Assembly: GCF_001485215.1 (NCBI RefSeq)
Contig: NZ_BBWW01000002.1
Coordinates: 159,564 to 223,563, forward strand
From: Leptolyngbya sp. NIES-2104
Lineage (GTDB): Bacteria > Cyanobacteriota > Cyanobacteriia > Leptolyngbyales > Leptolyngbyaceae
Reading direction: 5' to 3'
DNA length: 64,000 bases
In this document: positions 1 through 8,774 of the stretch, piece after piece
Layout of the letters: every line of letters starts with the position of its first letter
Position numbering within the stretch: the first letter of the stretch is position 1
Made by a program: the position numbers and the translations under genes
Notes under the pieces: model-generated
Database searches by the model: none
What the model was told of the DNA's origin: nothing
The model's input: only the letters and a program-made list of their open reading frames with translations

Positions 1-369
1 AATCTCAGCCGAAGCCGTAGGCATTAGTAACCACAGATACGGTAATTCCGTCTCAGTGAGACGCTGATTCCGACGTTTTGCCTTTCGGAGTGATTCTCCT
101 TCGGCAGAAATCAACTTTCCTTGGCAGGCGCGGATCTCGATCGCGGTTGCCGCATTCCGAAACACCTCGATTAGCCCATTGCGAGTGAGCAATCGTCCTA
201 GTAATCCCAACTGCGATCGCTGTGCTTCCAATCGAGGATTGAGTTCAAACCACAAATCAGCCGCGCGACTCTCAGCTTTGAGGGGACGATTGGGTACTGC
301 TTTGCCGATCGTGTTTAGTAACTCGGCTAGATAAGCTTTTGCAAAATCATCATGCGGGAATTTAGACAT
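1..369 (-). CDS. Rpn/DUF4351-like cyanobacterial protein, C-terminus beyond the window
   Basis: An open frame runs from an ATG at 367-369 to the left edge, giving 123 residues with no stop. It begins MSKFPHDDFAKAYLAELL and continues with a DLWFEL segment. That layout matches the large cyanobacterial family of Rpn/YhgA-like, DUF4351-associated proteins, which start with a similar [FI]HDxFAKxYLxELL stretch followed by a hydrophobic acidic strand. Members of that family are related to PD-(D/E)XK nucleases of transposon origin. The catalytic core lies mostly in the N-terminal half, so the visible part is informative, but the assignment rests on memory of the N-terminal pattern only. It is divergent from the transfer operon. 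Confidence 0.6.
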   Translation of the reverse strand, partial: MSKFPHDDFAKAYLAELLNTIGKAVPNRPLKAESRAADLWFELNPRLEAQRSQLGLLGRLLTRNGLIEVFRNAATAIEIRACQGKLISAEGESLRKAKRRNQRLTETELPYLWLLMPTASAEI

Positions 370-751
370 TTGCCGGATTTCGAGCAGAATTCGTTCAATT
401 GTACTATTGAATAACGCTTTTCAGAAATTGAATTCAGGCGATTTCTCTCTTAGCTCAAATCAATCAAGCTTTTTAACGTTTCAGCGTTTTCGATTTTAGT
501 TTTGAGGAACTTAGAGTATTGTTATTCATACAGATAGATGTCGATCGCGATTACAAGAGCCGTGACTGCCTTGAGTGATCGATGAGCTAAGTCGCAAGAG
601 CCGTGATTGCCTTGCCAGCAAATTGAGTTTTTGAATCTCGGTTAATTCAAGCACAGCATTGATAACGAAATGCTACGTGATTTGAGTTCCGTGATTCTGA
701 GCATTTGATCATTTGCGCTGTGGGGAAAGCCTCACATTTGGAGTTTTAGCA
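370..751. promoter_or_regulatory. Intergenic region between divergent genes, likely transfer-operon promoter
   Basis: About 380 bases without a convincing gene. It must hold the promoter(s) of the + strand transfer operon and of the reverse-strand gene at the left edge. It contains a pair of near-identical 20-base direct repeats (listed separately) and several CGATCG motifs. A TTG codon at 713 could lengthen the first transfer gene, but the ATG at 752 has a good GGAG eight bases upstream. Confidence 0.5.
554..614 (+). repeat. Two 20-bp direct repeats, 41 bp apart
   Basis: The sequence CAAGAGCCGTGACTGCCTTG at 554-573 recurs at 595-614 with one change (C to T at the twelfth base). The repeats share orientation and are offset by 41 bp, close to four helical turns, so a protein could bind both on one DNA face. 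They lie about 140-200 bp upstream of the first transfer gene. An operator for a transfer regulator is the simplest guess; a transfer origin is another possibility. Confidence 0.6.
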
Positions 752-1393
752 ATGACTCGTATCGTGCAGTCAAAGCCCCGATTGGGCTTGAAACATCGAT
801 TTGTGCAATTTTTTCGGTTTGATGAGCGATCGTTTATTCGGGAACATTGGGATCTCTTTTTACCAGTTGGTTTAGGACTAACGTTGTTTCTAGAAGACCG
901 AATTCTAAAAGATTCAACGGTGACAGCATTTCTGATTCTGTTTGGATTGACCTTTCTATTTTCATTGATTCCGCAACTCACAAGCCGAATGCAGCGCGTT
1001 TCTAAACCGATGCAGTATGCGTTAGCAGGTGTTTGTGTGAGTGGAGTTGTTGTAATCGCGGCTCCATTAGTTCTAGCTCAAGCCGCCCCGACTGCTGCTC
1101 AATGTGGAGGTGGATTGTTTGGACCACTCGCACAGTTCTTCAGCACTGCTCTGGGTGCGGCTGGTGGGGGCGGAGGTGATATCTGTACACTGTTCGGGTT
1201 GATTCAAGCGGCGCTGGTCGTTGTGTTTGTGATTGCAATTGGTGTTGCGGTTTACCAAGTTGGTCAAGGAGCCGAGTTTCGGACGGCATTTACTCCGATT
1301 GCTCTGGCATTGGTCGTCGTCGTGGCAGCAGGTATCATCATCCGATTGTTTATGGGTACTGGAACAACAGCGGCTCCAACCACAGGGACTTAA
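752..1393 (+). CDS. Small multi-pass membrane protein, VirB2/TrbC pilin-like candidate
   Basis: A 213-residue hydrophobic protein. The ATG at 752 is chosen because GGAG lies eight bases upstream; a TTG at 713 is the alternative. Residues ~35-80 hold two hydrophobic segments. A signal-like segment follows (GVCVSGVVVIAAPLVLAQA), which would be cut after AQA, and then two more membrane segments separated by a short loop ending in a Gly-rich stretch. The second half therefore has the signal peptide plus two-helix plan of VirB2/TrbC pilins. Its place directly ahead of the VirB3-VirB4 fusion agrees with the usual virB2-virB3-virB4 order. The N-terminal extension is unusual for a pilin. The call is inferred from topology and position, not residue identity. 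Confidence 0.55.
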   Translation: MTRIVQSKPRLGLKHRFVQFFRFDERSFIREHWDLFLPVGLGLTLFLEDRILKDSTVTAFLILFGLTFLFSLIPQLTSRMQRVSKPMQYALAGVCVSGVVVIAAPLVLAQAAPTAAQCGGGLFGPLAQFFSTALGAAGGGGGDICTLFGLIQAALVVVFVIAIGVAVYQVGQGAEFRTAFTPIALALVVVVAAGIIIRLFMGTGTTAAPTTGT

Positions 1394-4300
1394 ATGATGC
1401 AATCCCCTAAACCTCGCGCTGTGAATCGATTGGTGGGGAAACAGCCGAGCATTGGATACCTACCCGCAAATCAATTGCCATTCTGGGTTGGCTTCATCCT
1501 CGTGGCAACCTTACTATGGCAACTATTCAACCTAACCCTGGCGCAATTCTTACTGCTTGCTTTTTTGCCTTGCATTGTGTTCTGGTCGTTGACTGGACAG
1601 AAAGAATGGAAATTCTTAGAGAAGTTTCACGCGCCCAGGCAGTGGGGAATTGCAAAAGTGCGCTGTCAGTGGCGACAACATTCCCCTTTGCCACAGCGTC
1701 CGAAGCTTGGAAAACGTCGAGTGAAGCATTCTGGCAAAACACAGTTGTTTCATCCGCTCGAAGATGCACTGCATCTAGTTTGCTATGGGCAAATGAATGT
1801 ACAAAATCTTCAAGTTGGATTCGAGCTATTAGAGCAGCGCAAAGGCAAGCAAGGCAGCCGTCAAGAGTTGCGATTTGTGTTTGGCTTTCGGACAACGGGC
1901 ATTCACGCAACGCTCTCTGAAGCACAAGCAGAAGCAATTCTACAGCGCCTCGAAGCTGCGCTTAAAGAATTGCCGCCTGGTGAACGGTTAACGTTTGAAT
2001 ACTGTTCATTTGCTGAAGATCGCGATCGCCAAATCGAGCTTGACTCTCTGCTAAATACCCAGAGCAATCATTTAGCTGAACTATTAGTCTTTAGTCAGAA
2101 AGTGCGATCGCGTGAGCTATATCAACGAGGTCTACGTCAAATTAAGCGCATTCGCATTCTGGGAACCTACACCGTGAAAACCACTCAGCAGGCTCAGAGC
2201 GATCGCGATCTAACCACCAAACTGCTGAGATCATTCGCTAACTTCACCGAATGGTTTGCAGGCGAAAAAGAGCAAGCAGACGCAGCCCGACTGCAAAAAA
2301 TGGTGCATCTCGCATTCACAGAAGGATTCTTGCGCTTAGAGTCGATTCTGACAACCCTGATGGGACTCACTGTGGAGCCTCTAACGGCTGCGGAACTCTG
2401 GACAGCCGATTACGCTGAGTTACATACTCAAACGGCTCCTCCAATTCCACAACTGCTGATTCTGGATGAAAAAGGCTTGCGATGTGAGGTCACGAGCGAA
2501 GTTCATGCGACCAGCATCCTGTTAAGAGGAGAAAAGGGAGAAAGTGCGGTTCCAATCGCTGCACGAGAATGGATTTACATTCCCCGTAAGCGCAAGTACG
2601 CGGGATTCATGCAACTCGGCAAACCATCTGCTTTTCCGTCTGCGCGGGGACAGGTACGCTATCTTTGGGAGCCGATCGCCCGCAATCGACTGCGCGATCT
2701 CAAAGTTGTCACTGAACTCTCAACCTCGAATCGCGGACTGCAAAAGTTTAATTTGGAGCGATTAACACGCAACTCCAAAGAACTCTCGATGCGAGCGCTG
2801 GGAGGCAAAACAGTCGATGTGGCTTCTGATATGAAAGTGAATGAAGCGATTTCCGCACGACAGGCACTAGAACGCGGCTCAACTGTTGTTACAGTTGCTT
2901 CAGGCATTTGGCTTTATCGCAATAATCCAGCCGCTCTAGAGCAGGATTTTAGCTATCTCACTGACTGTTTATCGACCTCCGATTCCGAACGAGCTTACGA
3001 AATCACGGAAAATCTCTGGCTACAATCGTTGCCGTATGTTTGGGATGCCTTGCTCACGAAGCCTTACGATCGTCAAGACTACTATCTCAGTCACGAAGCT
3101 TCTGGGTTATTGCCTTTAGTTGCGCCGCAGATTGGTGATCCGGGTGGGCTTGAGTTTCTGACGCTTGAAGGCGGAACTCCCGTTCACATTGATCCATTCA
3201 CGATGCTGATGCACCTCGCGTTTTACGCCACCACTCGCGGTGGAAAAAGCATACTGCTTGCTGAATTGATGATGGGATTCTATTTACGCGGCATCCCAGT
3301 GGTTGGATTTGATTTTCCACGTCCAACCGACGGAACCAGTTCATTTTCTGACTTGACCGCAGTTTTGCAGCAATTAGGAGCTAGAGTCGCCTACAACGAT
3401 ACGGGAACCTGTGCCAATAATTTGATTGAAATGCCCGACTTGCGGGAGGTGCCAAATGCGAAAGAGCGTCGAGACGCGATCGTAGATTTTCAAATCGATG
3501 CGATCGTCATCATCGTCATGGGTGACACCGATGATTCTTTTATGGAAAAGTCTGTGAGAACCTTGGTCGCTCAATCACTGCAAGATTTCCATACCATTCC
3601 TGAAATCAAAACGCGGTACGATAACGCGATCGCAGCAGGGTTCGGAACCACCGCTTGGAAAGAAACCCCTACACTCTGGGACTATCTCGACTTCGCTAAC
3701 GATTGGCTCAAAGCTCATTTACAGCAGAATGAATTGACTGTTTCTACTGTGATTCGAGAAGCGGCAGGGCAAATTCTAGAGCAGTTACGTGGCTGTTTGA
3801 AAAGCGGCTTAGGTCGAGCGATCGCCCGTCCAAGTTCTTTTCGCTCTGATGTTTCGCTACTCATTTTCGCACTTCGAGGTTTACGCAGTCGGCAAGATGC
3901 AGCAGTGTTGGCATTGTCTGGATATTCTGCTTTGCTCAGACGCGCTCTCGAAAGTCCAGCTTCAGCGTTCATCATTGATGAGAGTCCGATTCTGTTTGAG
4001 TTTCCTGCGATCGCTCGAATCGTCGGACAACTCTGCGCCAATGGTTTGAAGTGGGGTGTTCGCACGATTATTTCTGCTCAAACCGTTTCAACGATCTACC
4101 AGTCGGCAGCAGGGAAGCAGATTGTTGAAACGATTACGACAACGTTAATTGGTTACATCAAACCCAGTGCTGTCGATTCGTTCGTGGACTTGTTGGGCTA
4201 TGACCGTGAGGTAATTGCTCAGTGCGCGACTTCCAGCTTTGAACCCTCATCGCGAGAACTGCGATCGCACTGGATTATCTGCAAAGACGGTATGTATACC

Positions 4301-4507
4301 GAAGTTGGCTTCTACCCCAGCGCGGTATTGCTTGCACTGACCGCAAACAACATGGAAGAGCAAGAAGCGCGATCGCGGGTGATGGAATCTTACAGTGACC
4401 TCTGTGATGGCGTTGCAGCATTCTCGCAACTTTACACGGCAGCAAGACGCAAAGGCTTACCCATGAGCGAAATTCAGCCGCAATTACTTTTAACTGGAAC
4501 CGATTAA
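1394..4507 (+). CDS. virB4: VirB3-VirB4 fusion, T4SS ATPase
   Basis: A 1037-residue T4SS motor ATPase that energises assembly of the transfer channel at the inner membrane. The first ~60 residues form a two-helix hydrophobic hairpin like VirB3, fused to a VirB4-type ATPase. The P-loop is ATTRGGKS near residue 612; it has Ala where the classical first Gly would be but keeps GGKS. The Walker B is AFIIDES near residue 860. A TFSKV-free RecA-like core with a SAQTV sensor-like stretch follows. The start codon immediately follows the TAA of the previous gene, so the two are translationally coupled. VirB3-VirB4 fusions are known in several conjugation systems, and the length is in the normal range for such a fusion. 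Confidence 0.85.
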   Translation: MMQSPKPRAVNRLVGKQPSIGYLPANQLPFWVGFILVATLLWQLFNLTLAQFLLLAFLPCIVFWSLTGQKEWKFLEKFHAPRQWGIAKVRCQWRQHSPLPQRPKLGKRRVKHSGKTQLFHPLEDALHLVCYGQMNVQNLQVGFELLEQRKGKQGSRQELRFVFGFRTTGIHATLSEAQAEAILQRLEAALKELPPGERLTFEYCSFAEDRDRQIELDSLLNTQSNHLAELLVFSQKVRSRELYQRGLRQIKRIRILGTYTVKTTQQAQSDRDLTTKLLRSFANFTEWFAGEKEQADAARLQKMVHLAFTEGFLRLESILTTLMGLTVEPLTAAELWTADYAELHTQTAPPIPQLLILDEKGLRCEVTSEVHATSILLRGEKGESAVPIAAREWIYIPRKRKYAGFMQLGKPSAFPSARGQVRYLWEPIARNRLRDLKVVTELSTSNRGLQKFNLERLTRNSKELSMRALGGKTVDVASDMKVNEAISARQALERGSTVVTVASGIWLYRNNPAALEQDFSYLTDCLSTSDSERAYEITENLWLQSLPYVWDALLTKPYDRQDYYLSHEASGLLPLVAPQIGDPGGLEFLTLEGGTPVHIDPFTMLMHLAFYATTRGGKSILLAELMMGFYLRGIPVVGFDFPRPTDGTSSFSDLTAVLQQLGARVAYNDTGTCANNLIEMPDLREVPNAKERRDAIVDFQIDAIVIIVMGDTDDSFMEKSVRTLVAQSLQDFHTIPEIKTRYDNAIAAGFGTTAWKETPTLWDYLDFANDWLKAHLQQNELTVSTVIREAAGQILEQLRGCLKSGLGRAIARPSSFRSDVSLLIFALRGLRSRQDAAVLALSGYSALLRRALESPASAFIIDESPILFEFPAIARIVGQLCANGLKWGVRTIISAQTVSTIYQSAAGKQIVETITTTLIGYIKPSAVDSFVDLLGYDREVIAQCATSSFEPSSRELRSHWIICKDGMYTEVGFYPSAVLLALTANNMEEQEARSRVMESYSDLCDGVAAFSQLYTAARRKGLPMSEIQPQLLLTGTD

Positions 4508-4520
4508 CAGGAGTACTTTG

Positions 4521-5384
4521 ATGATTCAACTAAGACAATCTCAACAGCGTCCGATGCGGGCATGGAAGCGATTCCGCCGAGTCTTAATGATTGGCGTAGG
4601 AGGAAGTTTAGGAATTACCATCGTCGCGGGATCAGTGATCGCACTCGATTTGAGAGGCATCCAGAACACCGTGAATCAAGTCGGCGGAACCTTGGGAACA
4701 GCAGGCGTTCCAGTGCAAGGAACCGTCAATCAAATCAATGGAACACTGTCAGAAATCAATCAGTATCTTCAGCAGCTACAGAGTTTGTACAGTTTGATTG
4801 CTTCTGGTAACTTGCGAGGATTGCTCGGAAGTCTAGATGGTGTTATCGGAGAATTGGGTCTACCTGATCCGGAAGCAACCCAAGACGCTGTTTGGTCTGA
4901 GCAGATTGGTAACACGCCGAATGATGCGGCTTCCAGAGGTAGTGCAACTTCAGCAGGCTCGATTCTCAACCGCAGCAACATTAACCAATCTGTGAATCGA
5001 GGAATTGCTCAAGGAATTACGGCATCGGTTTTGAGCAAAGCTGGACAGGAGAAGCTGATGAATCAGCAAACTGCGATCGCGCAATACATTCAGCGCAGTG
5101 GGCAAGTGGCAACCGAGGCGCAAAGCAAAACTGTGACTCAAGATGTTCTCAAAAATGTCTCACAGCAGCAAGCCATCACCGCTCAAATTCAGGGGCATCT
5201 CTCGACTCAACTGACTCAGCTTGAAATCGGTCAGGCTGCAACGAATTTACAACTTAGCAGCATTGATTCAGGCGTTGGGCAACTGAATCAAACTCAGCAA
5301 AGTGAGCAAACTAGACAGGCAGCAGTGCTAGGTCAAGCTGGCTCAATGATTTACATTCCCGGACTTTATGCAACCACTCCGTAG
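4521..5384 (+). CDS. VirB5/TrbJ-like exported T4SS protein
   Basis: A 287-residue protein with a basic N-terminus and one hydrophobic segment (residues ~22-45), followed by a Gln-, Asn- and Ser-rich, mostly helical remainder. The C-terminal half has the pattern of VirB5/TrbJ minor pilus proteins: a QQQAITAQIQGHL helix followed by a QLTQLEIGQAATNLQL helix. The ATG at 4521 is preferred to the TTG at 4518 because GGAG ends seven bases before it. It sits between virB4 and the virB6-like gene, the usual virB5 position. Sequence identity to known VirB5 is too low to be sure by eye. Confidence 0.65.
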   Translation: MIQLRQSQQRPMRAWKRFRRVLMIGVGGSLGITIVAGSVIALDLRGIQNTVNQVGGTLGTAGVPVQGTVNQINGTLSEINQYLQQLQSLYSLIASGNLRGLLGSLDGVIGELGLPDPEATQDAVWSEQIGNTPNDAASRGSATSAGSILNRSNINQSVNRGIAQGITASVLSKAGQEKLMNQQTAIAQYIQRSGQVATEAQSKTVTQDVLKNVSQQQAITAQIQGHLSTQLTQLEIGQAATNLQLSSIDSGVGQLNQTQQSEQTRQAAVLGQAGSMIYIPGLYATTP

Positions 5385-6630
5385 TATGGCATTCAGTTGG
5401 ACAATCTCAGTTCCTTACCTTGCGGCTCAAGGCGGCGTTGACAAGCTTCAGGGCAGCCTCAATCAGCTTCAGAACACGGCTCAGTACTGGCAGACCGTTT
5501 GGCAGAGTACATTTTCTCAAACAAATCCGACAAGCTCGTATTACCAAATTAGCTACATTGCAACAATTATTGCTGTGATTGCTTCAGTATTTTGGCTCAC
5601 GCGATGGGCGCACGAAATGTCTGGAAGTGGAACTGCGTTAGGAGCCTTGCCAAAATTTCTGTGGCTGATTGCTGTACTGATTTTCTTGAGCAATCACGGT
5701 CAGCGATTAGCTGAGTTCAGTCTGGGCATTCATCATCTGCTGCATTCTTGGGAAAGCGGCATTATGCAGGTTCAAATTGCTGGAGTACAAGCGCAAACAG
5801 TACTCAACGATCGTTTAGCAACCGATCAAGCCAAAGATGAGGTAAAAGCACTCCTCGCTCAGTGCGATAATCTACCCGCTCCCGATGTCGCAATTCCTTC
5901 GATTGATCCCCCGGCAGATCTCAGTCAACTCTCACAAGATCAAAAGCAAGTCTATGCCAAGCTGAATTGTTACCGAACCGTTCAACAACAACTCCCTGCG
6001 ATTCAACAAAAGTATGAATCTGCTTACTGTGGTGGTAGCTGTGCAGGACTCGCAAGGCTATTTTCAACGGCTGGAGGAGCCTTTGAACGAGCATTTAATA
6101 GTCTTGGCAAAGAAGTTAATCAAAACGGCATCAATGCAGACTTTACTTCGTTCATCAATAATCTGGTTGACTTCGGGGTAGGAACGGTTGTCAATGATAA
6201 CCTCAAATACATTCTCTATGCGATGCAGTGGGTGTTCAGCAATCTGATGGAAGCTGGAGAATGGCTGAATGCCCTGGTCGGTCCAATTATGTTATCGACC
6301 TCGGTTCTACCGATCGAGCGTCTTAAACCGATCTGGGTTTGGCTGATCACGTTTTTCTCGATCGGGCTAATGAAAATCTACTATGCCCTCCTCTTAGGCG
6401 TAATGGCAGCCGTGATTGCAGGGGCGCAACTAACCAGTTTCAGTGATTTGAGTTTTGCTTTCCTGCTGGGATTTTTTGCACCTGTGATCGCATTTTCACT
6501 GGCAACAGGTGGAGCATTAGCCGCAATTCGGGGAATGTCCAGCACTGGCGCACAACTCGCACAGGCAGGCATTCAAATTGGAAGCTCGATCGCGTCGTCG
6601 TTTGTGAGTTTAATCGGTCGTTTTTTATAA
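5368..6630 (+). CDS. VirB6/TrbL-like polytopic inner-membrane protein
   Basis: A 420-residue protein with several clear membrane spans: residues ~65-85 and ~95-115, then a cluster from ~290 to the end including an ALLLGVMAAVIAGAQL segment. A central soluble domain contains four to five Cys residues (CDNLPAP, CYRT, CGGSCAG), which may form disulphides in the periplasm. This is the VirB6/TrbL plan of an inner-membrane channel component. The ATG at 5368 overlaps the previous gene by 17 bases; an ATG at 5386, just after that gene's stop, is an equally possible start. The family call rests on topology and operon position. Confidence 0.65.
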   Translation: MQPLRSMAFSWTISVPYLAAQGGVDKLQGSLNQLQNTAQYWQTVWQSTFSQTNPTSSYYQISYIATIIAVIASVFWLTRWAHEMSGSGTALGALPKFLWLIAVLIFLSNHGQRLAEFSLGIHHLLHSWESGIMQVQIAGVQAQTVLNDRLATDQAKDEVKALLAQCDNLPAPDVAIPSIDPPADLSQLSQDQKQVYAKLNCYRTVQQQLPAIQQKYESAYCGGSCAGLARLFSTAGGAFERAFNSLGKEVNQNGINADFTSFINNLVDFGVGTVVNDNLKYILYAMQWVFSNLMEAGEWLNALVGPIMLSTSVLPIERLKPIWVWLITFFSIGLMKIYYALLLGVMAAVIAGAQLTSFSDLSFAFLLGFFAPVIAFSLATGGALAAIRGMSSTGAQLAQAGIQIGSSIASSFVSLIGRFL

Positions 6631-6633
6631 GCT

Positions 6634-7350
6634 ATGCAGTTACCTTTTCACAAAGCTAGATTTCATTCCTCAGCGATCATGCCCTTGTTCGTATTAGTGA
6701 CACTGGGGCTGCATCTGCTGTTAACGTTGCTGGTGTTCTACGGCGGATTTCAGGTGGCTCGGCTTGCCAATCGTCCAATCCCTACGGCTGTTCAGCTTGA
6801 CGGGGGACGGATGATTCAGCAAACAGCAATGCCGCATGATTTTCGCAGTGCAGATGTAATCGAAACAGTCGTCAAAAGTTGGGCGATCGCAACTTTGAGT
6901 TGGCGATCGAAATCAGAACAAGGTGCGCTTGATGCTGGCAGGGATATTGGCAATGGGCGAAAAGTTCCATCGATTACTTGGAAATCATCGTTCTTACTCT
7001 CAGAGCAGGACAATTTCCGACTGAAATTCCTGCAAATGCTATCTCAACTGATTCCTTTCTCAGTGCTAAACGGGCAAGCAACTACAACGGCTGAAATTAT
7101 CAATTTATCCAAACCACAATCGGCTGGAACAGGTCGCTGGGCTGTGGATTTAGTCAGCAACGTTCTGCTTTTCGAGAGTCCAACTGCTCCGGGGCGATTG
7201 CTGTTTACTTTCAACAAGCGAGTTTTCATTAAAGCAGTTCCACCCGCAATTAATCCACTGCCTGAGCAAGCAACGGATGTGCAAAAGATGATTTTCGATC
7301 TGCGCCTTGCGGGGTTGGAGATTGATGAAATGCAGGATTTACCAAGCTAA
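6634..7350 (+). CDS. VirB8-like bitopic T4SS protein
   Basis: A 238-residue protein with a short cytoplasmic tail, one membrane helix (residues ~17-43, LFVLVTLGLHLLLTLLVFYGG) and a ~190-residue mixed alpha/beta exported domain. That is the VirB8/TraE plan, in which an NTF2-like periplasmic domain bridges inner-membrane and core components. It starts four bases after the virB6-like gene and precedes the virB10-like gene, which matches T4SS gene order. No diagnostic residue motif is visible, so the call is based on topology and context. Confidence 0.55.
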   Translation: MQLPFHKARFHSSAIMPLFVLVTLGLHLLLTLLVFYGGFQVARLANRPIPTAVQLDGGRMIQQTAMPHDFRSADVIETVVKSWAIATLSWRSKSEQGALDAGRDIGNGRKVPSITWKSSFLLSEQDNFRLKFLQMLSQLIPFSVLNGQATTTAEIINLSKPQSAGTGRWAVDLVSNVLLFESPTAPGRLLFTFNKRVFIKAVPPAINPLPEQATDVQKMIFDLRLAGLEIDEMQDLPS

Positions 7351-7381
7351 CTGAAGCGATCGCGCTTAGAGGATTTGAACT

Positions 7382-8758
7382 ATGGATCGTCAGGAAATTG
7401 CAAAAGCAGCAGGTTGGGAGTCAGATCCCGTAGAAACACAAGTGATTGCATCGGAAGTGACTTCAAAGCATGATGGCGGATTACTCGACGCAGAGGATCA
7501 CATTGCGCCTCAATTTGTAGAGCAAGATCGCCCGTTTTGGTCGCGTCCGTTGCCTCGGATTGTAGCAGTGTCGATTCCTGCAACATTAGGGCTTTGGGGT
7601 TTAGTTAGCATGGTTGGAGGCAACCGTCCACAGCCGATCGCACAAAACCCAACTCCGTCTCCCTCGATCACACCCACTCCGGCTGCTCCAACCGAGGATA
7701 CTGGGAACTTGCGGACTCGTCTAGCACTTCAGTCTCAAGCGAATCAGGTTCGTCAGCAGCAAGCGAAGAAACCTGCTCAACCCAATCCCACGCCGCAGGT
7801 TGCGCCCGTTGTCCGTGCTGCTCCGCCCGTGGTTGCTCAACCCGTCGTTCGTGCTGCTGCAACTGCTCCGCAAGCATCCACAGCAATCCCGCCTCGTTCA
7901 ACTCCTACACCGCAGGTCGTCCGTGTTGCTTCACCGAAGGCAGCCTCAACGCGAGATCCAGTACAGGCATGGTTAAGCGCCGCAGGAATCGGAAATTATG
8001 GTTCAGTGGCGATAAAGAGCAGCACCCCAAACGCTGATGTTGCCAGCGTCAATGATGTTTCTGGAGGAATAGGAGTCCCGCCACCTAATTCGACACCACC
8101 CATCACAGCGACCTTTGAACCAACTCCAACCGCACAAGTCGCGATCGGAACCCGCGCACAGGGAATTCTCGAAACGCCGATCGCGTGGACAGAAGCAATC
8201 AATAATCCTGTTCAAAATTTTTTAGTGCGATTGCAAGAGCCGCTTAAGTCATCTGATGGAACGATCGTGCTGCCGAGCGGGGCTGCATTAGTGGTAAAGG
8301 TGACAAACGCCACGAATTCGGGGCTGGCACAACTCGAAGCCACTTCAGCTCTTGTCTCTGAAAACGGGCGCAATGTTGAACGATCGCTTCCCGAACACGC
8401 TGTTTTAATTTTGGGCAGTGGAGGAAAGCCGTTACAGGCAGCGCGCGATCGCCCTAGTCGTCTGGGATCAGATTTAGGAGCAGCATTGCTTTCGGGTGCA
8501 TCACGAGCGGCGGGGCTGATTAATCAACCTCAAAGTCAAATTTTGACAAGCGGGACGAGTGGGATTCAGTCCACCACAACTAATAACAGACCAAATTTAG
8601 CGGCTGGAGTCCTTGAAGGTATTACTCAGTCATTGCTGCAAAGTCAATTGAATCGCGCTCAACAGTCTCAACAAGCAGCAAACAATCAACCTTCAATTTT
8701 TGTTCTGGGTCAAGGAACCTCGGTTCAAGTGTTTGTAAATCAGTCAATCAGTCTTTAA
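7382..8758 (+). CDS. virB10: VirB10/TrbI-like T4SS core-complex protein
   Basis: A 458-residue protein with a cytoplasmic N-terminus, one membrane helix (residues ~58-80), a long Pro/Ala/Gln-rich periplasm-spanning linker (~85-190) and a C-terminal beta-rich domain. The C-terminal part carries the TrbI/VirB10 signature layout: a stretch ending in PSGAALVVKVTNATNSG, a nucleating ERSLPEHAVLILGSGGKP segment and a Gly/Ala-rich helix region (SDLGAALLSGASRAAGLINQ). This is the inner-to-outer-membrane scaffold of the channel. GAGG lies nine bases before the ATG. Reverse-strand open frames within the Pro-rich linker are shadows of its biased composition. Confidence 0.8.
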   Translation: MDRQEIAKAAGWESDPVETQVIASEVTSKHDGGLLDAEDHIAPQFVEQDRPFWSRPLPRIVAVSIPATLGLWGLVSMVGGNRPQPIAQNPTPSPSITPTPAAPTEDTGNLRTRLALQSQANQVRQQQAKKPAQPNPTPQVAPVVRAAPPVVAQPVVRAAATAPQASTAIPPRSTPTPQVVRVASPKAASTRDPVQAWLSAAGIGNYGSVAIKSSTPNADVASVNDVSGGIGVPPPNSTPPITATFEPTPTAQVAIGTRAQGILETPIAWTEAINNPVQNFLVRLQEPLKSSDGTIVLPSGAALVVKVTNATNSGLAQLEATSALVSENGRNVERSLPEHAVLILGSGGKPLQAARDRPSRLGSDLGAALLSGASRAAGLINQPQSQILTSGTSGIQSTTTNNRPNLAAGVLEGITQSLLQSQLNRAQQSQQAANNQPSIFVLGQGTSVQVFVNQSISL

Positions 8759-8774
8759 GCAGTGAGAGGATAGT

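Noticed and set aside
554-614. Possible short CRISPR-like array
   Set aside because: Only two repeats, with a 21-base gap and no cas genes in the window; better explained as paired binding sites.
7668-8215. Reverse-strand open frames inside the VirB10-like gene
   Set aside because: They mirror the Pro/Ala/Gln-rich linker's codon bias, have no ribosome-binding sites and resemble no family.
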